In this document: positions 16,877 through 26,502 of the stretch, in pieces | Layout of the letters: each line of letters begins with the position of its first letter | How positions within the stretch are numbered: position 1 is the stretch's first letter | NCBI GenBank assembly: GCA_964550165.1 | Contig: CAZJYC010000016.1 | Span: 1-44,821, forward strand | DNA length: 44,821 nt | Source of the DNA: CAZJYC01 sp964550165 | GTDB taxonomy: Bacteria > Acidobacteriota > Aminicenantia > Aminicenantales > Aminicenantaceae | Reading direction: 5' to 3' | Made by a program: the position numbers and the translations under genes | The notes under the pieces: model-generated | Told to the model about the DNA's origin: nothing | The model's input: the letters and a program-made list of their open reading frames with translations, nothing else | Database searches by the model: none

Positions 16877-18841
16877 ATGAAACTATTCAGCAAGCGTTGT
16901 GTGTCGATCCTTTGCATCTCAGGAGCACTGGGCGGCTTTTATTTCCTCAAAGGCAGCGCCTCTCCGGAGGAATATTTCTTCCGAGTGGGCCCAAAGCCTG
17001 GAGACAGAAAAGTCATTCAGCTCACAATCAAGGAACCCTCCCGCATCCAGGCGACAGCGAACTGGACCCAGGAAAATGTCAAACTGGCGCTTATCCTGAA
17101 CGGCCCCGGACAAACCGGTTTTTATGCTCGAAAGGATGGCTATCCTCCGTTGTCACTCGAATTTGAGGTGACGCCAGATTTGGCCAACAAAGGAAGCGGA
17201 TGGTCGGTCTCGGTTACGAATATGAATCAAGCCAAAATCGCCAGCGGCAAACTGAACATCTCTGTCTCCAAAAAGCTCCCTCCTTTAGCCTCTTTCCCTT
17301 CAGTCAGGATGGAAGCCCAGAAAGTTGTTGGGGTAAGAGGAGACTTTTCAGAAATTCCAATATCCAAGCTCAAGGCAAAGGTCGCAGCCAATTTTGGGAA
17401 AAAAGAGATTCCAAAAAACATAAGGGCCAGAGGCTATTTCTATCACGACCGCGTTCCTCTAATCATTTCAGACCCTGAACTGCTGAAGGTCGACTCCCCC
17501 CTCCCCGAAGACAGCTATGTTGTGCTTAAAGGCAAAGTGCCGCCCCGGTCAAGCATCGGCCAGATGGTGGAGGTATCCGGCAATGTTCAGCAGGTTGAGG
17601 AGAAGGTATTCCTGAGCTCGCTGGATTATTCTTTTACGACCCGGACACCCGCGTTTGCTTTTAAGGTTGAAAAATTGGAGATGGCGAAAAGAATTGCCTC
17701 ATTACTTCCCAAGAAATACGCCGTCCTCATCAGCGGGGGTGTCAACGAAGAAAATAACCACAGTCGCTACTGGAACAACCTCAAGTACATTTCTAACGTC
17801 CTGAAATTTGATTATGGATTCTCGGATGAAAATACTTATGTGCTTTACTACGACGGCACGGCTGAAGACGACAGTGTCTCAGTCGATTATGCCTGCACCA
17901 AGGCCAACATCCAGCAAGTTTTTAACGAGCTCCGAAACAAAACGAAAAAGACTGATCTTTTATTTCTCTACACGACGAACCACGGCGGAGGGTACAAGAG
18001 GCGCGGAGCCCCAGGCTCCCGGGTGGGATATTGCTCCGGAAGGATCGTCTTCACCGGGAACGAGGGGAATGAGGTCAGGGAAGACAACTTCATCATCGAC
18101 GGCCATTATTCAGACGGGACAACACTGGCGGAAGGCGAGGGCTTCTGGCTTGATTTCGACGGCGATGGAATCAGAGACGATGTTCTCCTGAACAAAGATG
18201 GAGACCTGGTCATGTATGTCAACGGTGACCCTGATGCTGACGGTTTCATTGAAAACGATGATGTCGACGGAAAAGATACTGACGGCGACTTCATCATAGA
18301 TTCAAGCGACGGCGGCGTGGACTTGAACGACGACGGCGATAAAAACGACTGGGTGGGAATCGATGAGGTTTTGAATTTATTGGGAAGAGAGAAACTCTAC
18401 GACGATGAGCTCCAACAGATGCTTCAAGGCCTGCAGTATCGAACGATGATTGTCGCCATGGGGCAGTGTTTCAGCGGGGGATTCATCGACGACCTGGCCG
18501 GCGATGACAGAATCATCATCGCCTCGGCCAGCCCGTGGGAATATGCCTGGGCAACGGATGACCTGAACTACAGCGAGTTCATCTACCTTCTGAGCTACGG
18601 CCTCAACAAGATGGCGTTTCCCATATTCAGAGAGGGAAAACTTAAACCGCTTACACTCTTTCCTGGCGATGCAAACGCCGATAAGAAGATCTCTCTGGTT
18701 GAAGCCTTTAATTTTGCCCTTTCCAAAGTCACACAACCGAGCACTCCTTTATACGAGGATGACGGCGCTTTACCTTCACGGTCAGGCCCTATGCCGCAGG
18801 GCAACGAAGGCAAGCTGGGCCAAAAAACCTTCTTGGATTGA
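16877..18841 (+). CDS. Secreted caspase/legumain-like (clan CD) peptidase with Asp-rich Ca-binding-type insert
   Basis: 654 aa; GAAGGGAG upstream; signal peptide MKLFSKRCVSILCISGALGGFYF. Residues about 25-140 form a beta-sandwich prepeptidase-like region (GDRKVIQLTIKEPSRIQ...). From about 277 there is a clan CD-type core: YAVLISGG, then the catalytic-His strand LLFLYTTNHGGG (His369) and catalytic-Cys strand MIVAMGQCFSGGF (Cys531). His and Cys are 162 residues apart instead of a few tens. Much of the gap is an Asp/Gly-rich stretch (426-491) with DFDGDGIRDD and DGDPDADGF units like thrombospondin type-3 or dockerin calcium loops. A further EF-hand-like loop, DANADKKISLVEAF, is near the C-terminus. 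The layout suggests a calcium-dependent exported cysteine protease. The kinase-TPR gene follows 159 bases downstream. Confidence 0.82.
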   Translation: MKLFSKRCVSILCISGALGGFYFLKGSASPEEYFFRVGPKPGDRKVIQLTIKEPSRIQATANWTQENVKLALILNGPGQTGFYARKDGYPPLSLEFEVTPDLANKGSGWSVSVTNMNQAKIASGKLNISVSKKLPPLASFPSVRMEAQKVVGVRGDFSEIPISKLKAKVAANFGKKEIPKNIRARGYFYHDRVPLIISDPELLKVDSPLPEDSYVVLKGKVPPRSSIGQMVEVSGNVQQVEEKVFLSSLDYSFTTRTPAFAFKVEKLEMAKRIASLLPKKYAVLISGGVNEENNHSRYWNNLKYISNVLKFDYGFSDENTYVLYYDGTAEDDSVSVDYACTKANIQQVFNELRNKTKKTDLLFLYTTNHGGGYKRRGAPGSRVGYCSGRIVFTGNEGNEVREDNFIIDGHYSDGTTLAEGEGFWLDFDGDGIRDDVLLNKDGDLVMYVNGDPDADGFIENDDVDGKDTDGDFIIDSSDGGVDLNDDGDKNDWVGIDEVLNLLGREKLYDDELQQMLQGLQYRTMIVAMGQCFSGGFIDDLAGDDRIIIASASPWEYAWATDDLNYSEFIYLLSYGLNKMAFPIFREGKLKPLTLFPGDANADKKISLVEAFNFALSKVTQPSTPLYEDDGALPSRSGPMPQGNEGKLGQKTFLD

Positions 18842-19000
18842 AATGAAAATGAGTTTCTGAATCATACAGAGCGGAAGAGAATCGCTAAAATGATGCTGAA
18901 GTTGCGATTTCAGAGAATAGCCAAAAAGCGTGTAAGCTTGTGAACAGGCTTGACATCATACGGTTAACCTGGCAGTTTATGTATAAAGAAATTTAAAAGC

Positions 19001-21604
19001 ATGATCGGCAAAAAACTCTCTCACTACAAAATCATCGAAAAAATAGGCGAAGGAGGCATGGCCGTTGTCTACAGGGCTGAAGATGTCAAGCTCAAACGGA
19101 CTGTTGCCCTGAAATTTATCTCTTCTCAGGCCCTGGGCAGCCCGAAGGAAAAAACGCGTTTTGTGCGCGAGGCACAGGCTGTGGCTTCTCTGGACCATCC
19201 CAACATCTGCACCCTCTATGAAATCGACGAGGCCGAGGGCCAGACTTTCCTCGCCATGTCCTTTATCAAGGGTCTCAGCCTGGAAAAGAAAATCTTAACA
19301 TCGCCCCTCAAGCTGGAAGAAGCTTTAGACATTGCTATTCAGGTCGCAGAGGGCCTGGAGGAGGCCCACGAGAAAGGCATCGTCCACCGAGACATCAAAA
19401 GCTCCAACATCATGATCACCGAGAAGGGTCAGGCGAAAATCATGGATTTCGGCATCGCGAAATTGGCTGAGAGGACAAAGATCACCGAAACCGCCACAAT
19501 CATGGGGACTGTGGCTTACATGTCCCCCGAACAGGCCTTTGGAGAGGCTGTCGACCAGAGGACGGACCTCTGGTCCTTGGGCATTGTGCTCTATGAGATG
19601 GTCACGGGTCAGCTTCCGTTCAAAGGTGAATATCCGCAGGTGGTCTTGAATTCTATCCTCGACAAGAAACCAGAGCCGATCACCAGCTTGCGGAGCGGCA
19701 TCCCTCTCCAGTTTGAGGCTATCGTCAACAGATGCCTGGAAAAAAGTGCGTCCGAGCGTTACCAGACAGCCGCAGACCTGAAAGCAGACCTGAAGCGCCT
19801 GAAGCGCGATTTGGAGACAGGGCAGGTCACATCGACTCTGCCGACTGCAGCAAGACGTGCTCGCAAGTCCGCACTCAAGGTCGCCCTGCCTCTTGGGGCT
19901 CTGGCAGCTGCCCTTTTCTTTCTGTTGTTCCTTCCCTCAACCAGGGATATTGTGAGCAAGTGGCTAAGTTTCAAGATACCCCAGGAGAAACATCTGGCCG
20001 TTTTCCCTTTCACCTTGATCGGCGGAAGCGAGGCTGACCAGGCATTTTGTGACGGCGTGGCGGAGATTCTCAGGCAAAAGCTCGGCCAATTGGGGCAGTT
20101 TCAGAAATCGATGTGGGTGGTTCCCCTCAGCCATATCCAGTCATGGCAAATCAGAAGCCCTGGCGAAGCGAGGCAGGTTCTCGGAGTCAATCTTGCTCTG
20201 AGGGGAAGCATGAAGCGCATCGGCGACACGGTCAGTCTGACGTTAAGCCTTGTTGAGCCAAGAAATCTTCGGCAACTGGGATTCCTGGAAAAGACCGATC
20301 ATATCGGAAATCTCTTTGCCCTGGAGAAAGAAATCATCGCCAAAACAGCAGAAATCTTAGGCATAAAGCTTAAGCCTCAAACCAACCAACTGCTGGATGC
20401 AGACAGCGCCACAATCCCCGGCGCTTATGAGTCCTACTTGAAGGGCCTTGGCCATCTCCTCAGCCCCGAGAAAGACAGTTATCTCGACTCAGCCATAAAC
20501 TCTTTTGCCCAGGCCATCGAACAGGACTCTTCTTATGCCCTGGCCTATAACGGCATGGCGGAAGCATACTTGAAGAAATATGAAACGAGCAAAGAGCCAG
20601 AGTTTGCGGAAAAAGCCCAAACCTTTTGCAGGAATGCCATTGAGATGAATGACCGGTTTGCACCCTTTCATCTCACGCTTGGAGCCATTTACAAAGGAAT
20701 TGGACGTTATGAGGATGCCATCGAGGAATTCAAAGAGGCTTTAGAACTGGAGCCAGCCAACTACGATGCCAAAATTTATCTGGCCATAGCTTATGAAGAA
20801 AGCGGAGATTTCGAAAACGCAGAGAAGGCCTATCAAGAAGCCGTTAGATTGCGACCCAATTACTGGTCAGCTCAGGGCAATCTGGGATTCTTTTATTTTT
20901 TCCAGGGCCGCTATGAGCAGGCGAAAGACTCTTTTCTTAAAGCCGCAGAACTGAGCCCGGGCAATATTCTCAGCCTTAACAACCTGGGTGCGGCTTACTT
21001 CAAGCTGGGGCAAAATGACCCGGCAGCGGCCATGTTCGAAAAATCCATCTCCATCAAGCTCAATGCCGATGCGTGCTCCAATTTAGGCTATCTCTATTAT
21101 TTTCAGGGGCGCTATGCGGATGCCATGAACATGAGCGAAGAGGCGATCAAGCTGGGCAGGAACGAATACTTGATCTGGGGAAATCTCGCCGACGCCTATC
21201 ACTATACGCCAGGATATTCAAAGAAAGCTTCGGAAGCCTATCAAACCGCCGCTCAACTCGCTGAAAAACAGTTATTCACAAACCCCAACGATGCCGAAGC
21301 CCGTTCCAGCCTGGCCGTCTACCAGGCGAAATTAGGCAATCACGAAAAAGCCCTGTCTGCGATTTCAGAGGCCCTTCAACTCAAGCCAAACGAATTATCT
21401 ATTCTTATCAAGTCTATTCAAGTCTATGAAATCGCAAATCAACGGGCCCAGGCCCTTCAAACCTTGCAGAAATATATAGCGCTTAACGGGCCTCTGAAGG
21501 AGGTGCTCAAAGATCCTTATCTTTCCCGACTGCGGACAGAACCGGGATTCCGGAAGCTCGTCGGGGATGCGGCTTCGGCTCAGGATGAGCGCGGCAAAAA
21601 ATGA
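19001..21604 (+). CDS. Membrane-anchored Ser/Thr protein kinase with TPR tail (kinase 2)
   Basis: 867 aa. Kinase domain about 8-275: GEGGMA loop (17-22), Lys38, HRDIKSSN (129-136), DFG (149-151), SPE (175-177), all catalytic residues present. One transmembrane helix lies at about 292-311. A FlgO/TolB-N-like domain follows (HLAVFPFTLIGGSEAD...GVNLALRGSMKRIGD), of the kind that often precedes TPRs in adenylate-cyclase and kinase fusions. TPRs run from about 470 to 860, with units such as GRYEDAIEEFKEALELEP. Layout is the same as kinase 1, but the sequences differ throughout. No good ribosome site is seen. The position after the caspase-like gene suggests a shared function, but there is no direct evidence. 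Confidence 0.92.
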   Translation: MIGKKLSHYKIIEKIGEGGMAVVYRAEDVKLKRTVALKFISSQALGSPKEKTRFVREAQAVASLDHPNICTLYEIDEAEGQTFLAMSFIKGLSLEKKILTSPLKLEEALDIAIQVAEGLEEAHEKGIVHRDIKSSNIMITEKGQAKIMDFGIAKLAERTKITETATIMGTVAYMSPEQAFGEAVDQRTDLWSLGIVLYEMVTGQLPFKGEYPQVVLNSILDKKPEPITSLRSGIPLQFEAIVNRCLEKSASERYQTAADLKADLKRLKRDLETGQVTSTLPTAARRARKSALKVALPLGALAAALFFLLFLPSTRDIVSKWLSFKIPQEKHLAVFPFTLIGGSEADQAFCDGVAEILRQKLGQLGQFQKSMWVVPLSHIQSWQIRSPGEARQVLGVNLALRGSMKRIGDTVSLTLSLVEPRNLRQLGFLEKTDHIGNLFALEKEIIAKTAEILGIKLKPQTNQLLDADSATIPGAYESYLKGLGHLLSPEKDSYLDSAINSFAQAIEQDSSYALAYNGMAEAYLKKYETSKEPEFAEKAQTFCRNAIEMNDRFAPFHLTLGAIYKGIGRYEDAIEEFKEALELEPANYDAKIYLAIAYEESGDFENAEKAYQEAVRLRPNYWSAQGNLGFFYFFQGRYEQAKDSFLKAAELSPGNILSLNNLGAAYFKLGQNDPAAAMFEKSISIKLNADACSNLGYLYYFQGRYADAMNMSEEAIKLGRNEYLIWGNLADAYHYTPGYSKKASEAYQTAAQLAEKQLFTNPNDAEARSSLAVYQAKLGNHEKALSAISEALQLKPNELSILIKSIQVYEIANQRAQALQTLQKYIALNGPLKEVLKDPYLSRLRTEPGFRKLVGDAASAQDERGKK

Positions 21605-21655
21605 ATAGGCTCTCTTCCATTATGGATGTCTCCTCTGAAAGGTCTCTCCAAGATG

Positions 21656-21722
21656 GTCTCGCTCCCCTTCACATTTTTAGCGCCGTTCCCTCGCAGCCCT
21701 TATCGGCGGATGCGGAACTCGT
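21656..21722 (+). repeat. Partial copy of the 29.6 kb palindromic element
   Basis: CTCGCTCCCCTTC-nn-ATTTTTA-n-CGCC-n-TTC matches 29538-29570 closely, and a looser match (TCGGCGG-n-TGCG) continues beyond. The rest of the 21605-21846 gap holds no gene. A small hairpin, ATCCCA-8-TGGGAT (21811-21830), sits just before the next gene's ribosome site. Confidence 0.6.
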
Positions 21723-21846
21723 ATCTGGCATCTCTGAGAGGCTTTGCTGAAGAGATCCAAAGAATAAAAACGGAGTGTACTCTGTAATAAGAATCAAAAA
21801 ATAAACCTTAATCCCAGATACTCTTGGGATAAGGAAAGGAGAAACG

Positions 21847-22176
21847 ATGAATAAATCCGCTAACCTGAAATCTCACACAGTGACGATCACCGTTGACGAC
21901 CAGGGAAACTTTCGCTATGGAAATCCTTTGGTCTGGGTCAGAGCAGGAGAGACTATTGTTTGGGAATGCACAAACAAGTATCCTTTTGCCGTTCATATTG
22001 GCTGGGACTCCCCTCTCGAATACGGCCGTTACCGGTCGTCAGGGGATCCCATAAAGGCCAATGTCATGAAGGATGCGCGACCGGGTTATTTCAGATATTC
22101 AGTGGCAGTTTTTGACGGGAAGAACATCTGGACCGACGATCCTGAGATCATCGTCAGGCGCCCTCCCCTGCCCTAA
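21847..22176 (+). CDS. Small beta-sandwich protein, possibly cupredoxin-like
   Basis: 109 aa, no signal peptide, excellent ribosome site (AAAGGAG, 5 bases spacing). The pattern VTITVDDQGNFRYGNPLVWVRAGETIVWEC...FAVHIGW...PGYFRYSVAV resembles the strand order of small cupredoxin-like proteins (TVTI... then GETVVWE...). The usual copper ligands are not clearly present: one Cys (WEC) and one His (VHIGW) are in unusual places and no Met ligand is evident. It therefore may be a copper-free member, or an unrelated Ig-like fold. It stands alone after kinase 2 and converges on the phosphatase gene with a terminator hairpin filling the gap. Function unknown. Confidence 0.7.
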   Translation: MNKSANLKSHTVTITVDDQGNFRYGNPLVWVRAGETIVWECTNKYPFAVHIGWDSPLEYGRYRSSGDPIKANVMKDARPGYFRYSVAVFDGKNIWTDDPEIIVRRPPLP

Positions 22177-22196
22177 AAAGGGGACTGTCCCCTTTT
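22176..22196. terminator. Bidirectional terminator hairpin between convergent genes
   Basis: AAAAGGGGAC-T-GTCCCCTTTT is a perfect 10-bp inverted repeat with A-run and T-run flanks. It fits into the gap between the stop codons at 22176 (+) and 22198 (-), so it can terminate both strands. Confidence 0.75.
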
Positions 22197-22197
22197 C

Positions 22198-23874
22198 CTA
22201 GGCGATTTTCTTGATCACAACGAGGGTCATGTCGTCCATTTGTGGAACGCCGGCAGTGAACGAGTCAAGCTCCTGGTAAATTTTTTCCAAAAGTTTCTGC
22301 GCAGGCAATTTACAATGTTTCTTGACCAGGTCGATGAGTCTTTCTTCGTTGAATTCTTCCTCTTTTTTGTTGCGGCATTCGGTGATTCCATCGGTGAAAA
22401 GCAGAGCTGTATCTCCAGGATTTAGTTGAACTGCTTTGACTTCATAGGAAACAGAGGGGAACATGCCCAGACATAGTCCACAACTCTCCAGGCGGCAAAT
22501 TTTTCCTTTTTTATCGAGGAGAAACGGCGGATTATGGCCGGCGTTCAGATATTTCAACTCGCCAGTCTCCTTGTTGAGCTCACAGAAGAAGAATGTAATA
22601 AACGTATTGGGCGCAGAGCTCTTATGAACAAAGTCGTTGAGCTTGGCTGCCATTTTTTCCAGTTTATATCGAGGAACGATCTCTGAATGGATGGCAGCCC
22701 TTAAGGAAGCCATCAGCAGAGAGGCACTCACACCTTTTCCTGAAACGTCGGCCACAACGATGCCCAAGCGCGTCCGGTCGATGTTAATAAAATCGTAATA
22801 ATCACCGCCAACTTGATAACAGGTCACATTGGAGCCTGCGATCTCAAAATTCTTGCATTCCGGGCCTTTTTTAGGCAAAAAATCTTCTTGAATCTTGGCG
22901 GCCAGGTCAAGCTCTTTCTCCATCTTTTCTTTTTCGATCGCTTTCTCGATAAGCCTGGCGTTTTCGATTTTGACGGCGGCTAAATTGGATATAAGCGTCA
23001 GGAACTTCAGGTCATTGTCTGTGAACTGTTTCAGGAGAACAATGCGGTCCGAGTAGATGATACCGATGATTTCCTTGTTGTTCCAGAGAGGGACACACAT
23101 GGCAGAGTGGATGTTGAATTTGATAATGCTGTCTTTAGAGCTGAAACGGGGGTCGGCCTGAGCATCATAGCTCAGGACTGAGGAGTTCTTATCGACAGAC
23201 ATGTTGATGATGCTCTGGCTCACTTGTATCTTTTCACTCCTGAGATTGGCGTTATTGACGCGAATCACTTTTGGGATGAATTGCGGCGGGTTGCCCTCTT
23301 TGAGCATCAGAATCCCTCTGTCCATAGGGAGATTCTCGCAGATGAGATCCATGATGCTCTCCAGGAGTTCGCTGAGGGGCTTATGAAGGATGAGAGCTTC
23401 ACTGACATCGCTCAGTATCGAGAAAGCCTTATGCTCGGACTTGACTTTTGCCAGATCGACAGGTGTAAAAGAAGCTTTGAGGGTCGTGTCGACGTCTGTC
23501 TTTTTGAGAATTTCCTCAACCTGAATGATGGTGTTGACATTCGCTGCTGACGTTGGCGTCTCTGTCATTTCGACGTTTGCCGAGAGCTCCTTGTCAAAGA
23601 TGATCCTTGTCGAGCCGACAAGGATTTCATCGCTTTTTTTCAGTTCTGTCTCGGTTTGAATCTTCTTGCCGTTCAGGAATGTCCCGTTTTTGCTGGAATT
23701 GTCCCTGACAAAATAGCCTGAATCCTTGGGATAGATAAAAGCGTGATGCCCTGAACAAAAGGGATCAGTCAGAGGGATGTCATTGTCCGAGGAGCGGCCC
23801 ACAGAGATCTTTTCTTTTTTGAGGATGAAGCTAAACTCCTCTCCTTTCTTAGGATAAACATATAGTCTCGGCAT
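22198..23874 (-). CDS. FHA-GAF-PP2C (SpoIIE/RsbU-type) phosphatase
   Basis: 558 aa. The FHA domain (about 1-95) carries VGRSSDN (25-31), SGHHAFI (41-47) and NSSKNGTFLNG (59-69); the usual SRxH is SGHH here. A GAF domain spans about 150-310 (VSEALILHKPLSELLESI...ENARLIEKAIEKEK). A coiled linker follows, then a PP2C/SpoIIE domain (about 340-558) with GGDYYDF, VVADVSGKGVSASLLMA, NAGHNPPFLL and LLFTDGITECRN, including the metal-binding Asp residues. It is predicted to dephosphorylate a STAS anti-sigma antagonist when the GAF or FHA domain is engaged. FHA suggests it reads phosphothreonine made by the window's kinases. It is last in the 29364-22198 operon, 132 bases after the second transporter-like gene. 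Confidence 0.92.
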   Translation of the reverse strand: MPRLYVYPKKGEEFSFILKKEKISVGRSSDNDIPLTDPFCSGHHAFIYPKDSGYFVRDNSSKNGTFLNGKKIQTETELKKSDEILVGSTRIIFDKELSANVEMTETPTSAANVNTIIQVEEILKKTDVDTTLKASFTPVDLAKVKSEHKAFSILSDVSEALILHKPLSELLESIMDLICENLPMDRGILMLKEGNPPQFIPKVIRVNNANLRSEKIQVSQSIINMSVDKNSSVLSYDAQADPRFSSKDSIIKFNIHSAMCVPLWNNKEIIGIIYSDRIVLLKQFTDNDLKFLTLISNLAAVKIENARLIEKAIEKEKMEKELDLAAKIQEDFLPKKGPECKNFEIAGSNVTCYQVGGDYYDFINIDRTRLGIVVADVSGKGVSASLLMASLRAAIHSEIVPRYKLEKMAAKLNDFVHKSSAPNTFITFFFCELNKETGELKYLNAGHNPPFLLDKKGKICRLESCGLCLGMFPSVSYEVKAVQLNPGDTALLFTDGITECRNKKEEEFNEERLIDLVKKHCKLPAQKLLEKIYQELDSFTAGVPQMDDMTLVVIKKIA

Positions 23875-24006
23875 TGAACTTAGTTTCTAATTATAATCCC
23901 AAGACGGATAAATTTTCAAGGGAGATTGGAAGTATCGTATGCATTTTTTCCCATGACGGAAAATCATGTTATGAATCAGGCTTGGTGGTGAAAAAAACAC
24001 ATAATT

Positions 24007-26502
24007 TCAAGAAGCTTTGCTTTTCTCCAGAATTTTCAGCAGCTTTTTGCATTTTCGGGCTTTATCCTCAAGGGGGATATCGTCGATTAGAGGCAGGAGA
24101 ATTTCCATAATATCTTTTTTGATGACATTATCGAGGAGTTCAATGGAGTAATCAATCGATCTCTTTGTCCCTGCACATAAATTCTGGTAAGCCTTGATCA
24201 TATCTTGCGGGGGATAGATGAGACTCAACATCTCAAAAATGCGCTTGAGAGATTGGGCAAGATTATTCTCCAAATCTTTGGCCAGGAATTCTTTTTTCTT
24301 ATCCTCGACCAAATTGTGGATTTCAATCAGAATGATATAGGATTCTTTTATCTTCTGACTTATCTCAGAAAACACGAATTTTTCCTGAAAATGAATTTGA
24401 GGATTTTTAATCCTCATCCTGTAGACAGCTTCGACGATTTCAGATTCAACATCCTTATTCCCCTTTCGGAGTTCCATGGCCAACGAATCTGCCGCCCTTT
24501 GAGTTCCTATCCGGGCTAAGATGTCCGGAATAGCTTTGCGCAAGGGCATATCTTCCTCTGGATCACCCAAATAATCCTTTAATGCCCCTGTGATTCTGGA
24601 GCCATATTCGGTCAAGGCCTCAAGGGCCACTTCCTGCGTCGAGGGCTTGCTGAGATGCTGGATAATGAGAGGCACAAATTCTCTCCTCTTCAGCTTCCCG
24701 GCACTCTCAATGGCATACCGGACAACCTCTGACGATTTATCCCTGAGCAGCTTATTCAAATTCTCAATAAGGGATGATGTCGGCTCCATCATCCCCATGA
24801 CTTTGGCTGCCTCCATCCTGGAAACCTCTGATTCCTCGCCGGGCCGGCTTACGACCTTATCGATGTGATCCTTCATCAATTCCTGGTAAACACCGAGGGA
24901 CATGATCTCTCTTACCTGAGAATCAAGGCTTTCATCCTCCAGAGAATCATCCATTTCTGGAATTAATGCCTCGCCTTCGACTTCAAGAAGAGAATCCATA
25001 GAGCTTGCCTTTATCTCGTCCGATTTACGGGAGATGATCTTTTTCAGCATTGGACTTAGTCTTTCCTTTTTGACGAGGTCAAAAAGATTCATGGCATACA
25101 AGACTGAGCTCCTTTTCCTGCTCTGGAGGGTGTCGAAAACGAGCTTCGTCATGTCCACATCAATCTTTTCCGAGACAAATTTGTCAGCATCCGGCCATCT
25201 CAGCTTCAAGTTTCTTTTGACGATATTCACGTATTCTCTGGTTATCGAGTGATTGAGAACGATCCAGATAAAGAGCAAGAAAATGGCAATTACGCTAATT
25301 TGCTTGAAAGAAAAATGCAGGATGGTGAAAAACAAAAGAATGAGAATAGCTGCCAGTCCTTTAGCCACTTTGTTGACAAACATATCGATGAAGACTTTGG
25401 CCCTGTACTTAATCTCAGGAGAGATAGGAATGTAGAGCAACTCCCTGACAGACTGACTGAGTGAATGGGATAGACTTATATCCGTGCCTTTGATGAAAAC
25501 AGCCCAATAAATCAGCAAATATAAAGGAACAAAGAAAACGGAAATAGACCCGATTAACAAAAATAAGGGAGTAATGGACAGAGCGATCCGGATTCCGAAA
25601 TTTCTCAGGATGCGGTTGGTGGCGAGAACATGGAGTAAATAGGAAAAAATCAAAAGGATTGTGAAGAAAATCCCGAGAAAGGCTGTCTTTTCATCCTTCA
25701 AACCGGCGAAGGTTACATCGATCTGAGAATTGAACTGAAAATCCACCAGAGTTGTGACCACAATATCAACAATCATTATGCCGCTCAGGAGCAGCAAATG
25801 GCGATTCTTTTGCAACAATTGAAAGCTTTTGATATAGCCAATCCTTGGCTTCGCCTCCCCGGAGGAAGCCGGGAACTCCTGTCGTTCTCCTTGCCCTTGG
25901 ACTCTATGGGCAGAATTGACGATGACCAGACAGGCAAACAGCATCAAAGGGCAAATCAAAAGAAGATTCTCAGTCCCGACTTTTTTGGCTAAAAAAGTGG
26001 CAATAAGGGAACCTGCAACTCCACCCAACAGACCGCCGCTGACTAAAAAGCCAATCAGCCTTTTCGCTTGACGCGGGTTATAAATATCATTGATCAAAAT
26101 CCAGAACTGAGTGACCAAAGTCACCAAATATATTTCTGACCAAAACCAGTAAATCAGAGAAAGCCACTTCCATTGGCTTTTAAAAAGAACCCAAAACACA
26201 TAGAGACAAAAAATAAAAAAAATCAGGCTGAGAGAGACATACCGTTTCCTCTTCAGACTATGCAATAATTTTGTGTTTAAAGCGACAACAAAACCCATCA
26301 GGAATGCAGTCAGGAGGTAGGCATAGGGAAGTTTATCCTTTGTCAGCGATTGAAGGAAAAGAGAAATCTTGACCGGCTTGATGATGTAGGCTGAAGTTGT
26401 GATCAGGAAGAAATAAAAGAACATAAGAATAGAGGACGAGGTTTCCTCATCTCTTATGTCCACATAACGCGATAGGACTTTATGGACAAAGTTTTTCGTC
26501 AT
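24007..26502 (-). CDS. Nucleotide-transporter-like (TLC/Npt1-type) membrane protein with HEAT repeats, copy 2
   Basis: 831 aa. Residues about 25-420 hold about twelve hydrophobic segments, including FWILINDIYNPRQAKRLIGFLVSGGLLGG. This resembles the FW-x-x-x-x-D-x-[FY]-x-x-x-x-A-[KR]-R-L-[FI]-G signature of ATP/ADP-translocase-like (Npt1/Npt2) proteins and their MFS relatives. Residues about 430-830 are soluble and rich in HEAT-like helices (REFVPLIIQHLSKPSTQEVALEALTEYG). It may be a transporter, or a membrane sensor that uses the transporter fold; real ATP/ADP exchange is unlikely in a free-living cell. The start ATG overlaps the upstream stop by ATGA, so translation is coupled. It is closely similar to its neighbour along its full length, a tandem duplication. 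Confidence 0.85.
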   Translation of the reverse strand: MTKNFVHKVLSRYVDIRDEETSSSILMFFYFFLITTSAYIIKPVKISLFLQSLTKDKLPYAYLLTAFLMGFVVALNTKLLHSLKRKRYVSLSLIFFIFCLYVFWVLFKSQWKWLSLIYWFWSEIYLVTLVTQFWILINDIYNPRQAKRLIGFLVSGGLLGGVAGSLIATFLAKKVGTENLLLICPLMLFACLVIVNSAHRVQGQGERQEFPASSGEAKPRIGYIKSFQLLQKNRHLLLLSGIMIVDIVVTTLVDFQFNSQIDVTFAGLKDEKTAFLGIFFTILLIFSYLLHVLATNRILRNFGIRIALSITPLFLLIGSISVFFVPLYLLIYWAVFIKGTDISLSHSLSQSVRELLYIPISPEIKYRAKVFIDMFVNKVAKGLAAILILLFFTILHFSFKQISVIAIFLLFIWIVLNHSITREYVNIVKRNLKLRWPDADKFVSEKIDVDMTKLVFDTLQSRKRSSVLYAMNLFDLVKKERLSPMLKKIISRKSDEIKASSMDSLLEVEGEALIPEMDDSLEDESLDSQVREIMSLGVYQELMKDHIDKVVSRPGEESEVSRMEAAKVMGMMEPTSSLIENLNKLLRDKSSEVVRYAIESAGKLKRREFVPLIIQHLSKPSTQEVALEALTEYGSRITGALKDYLGDPEEDMPLRKAIPDILARIGTQRAADSLAMELRKGNKDVESEIVEAVYRMRIKNPQIHFQEKFVFSEISQKIKESYIILIEIHNLVEDKKKEFLAKDLENNLAQSLKRIFEMLSLIYPPQDMIKAYQNLCAGTKRSIDYSIELLDNVIKKDIMEILLPLIDDIPLEDKARKCKKLLKILEKSKAS

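Noticed and set aside
18950..18978. TTGACA at 18950 as a promoter for kinase 2
   Set aside because: No acceptable -10 hexamer occurs at 16 to 18 bases; only TATGTA at 23 bases, which is too far.
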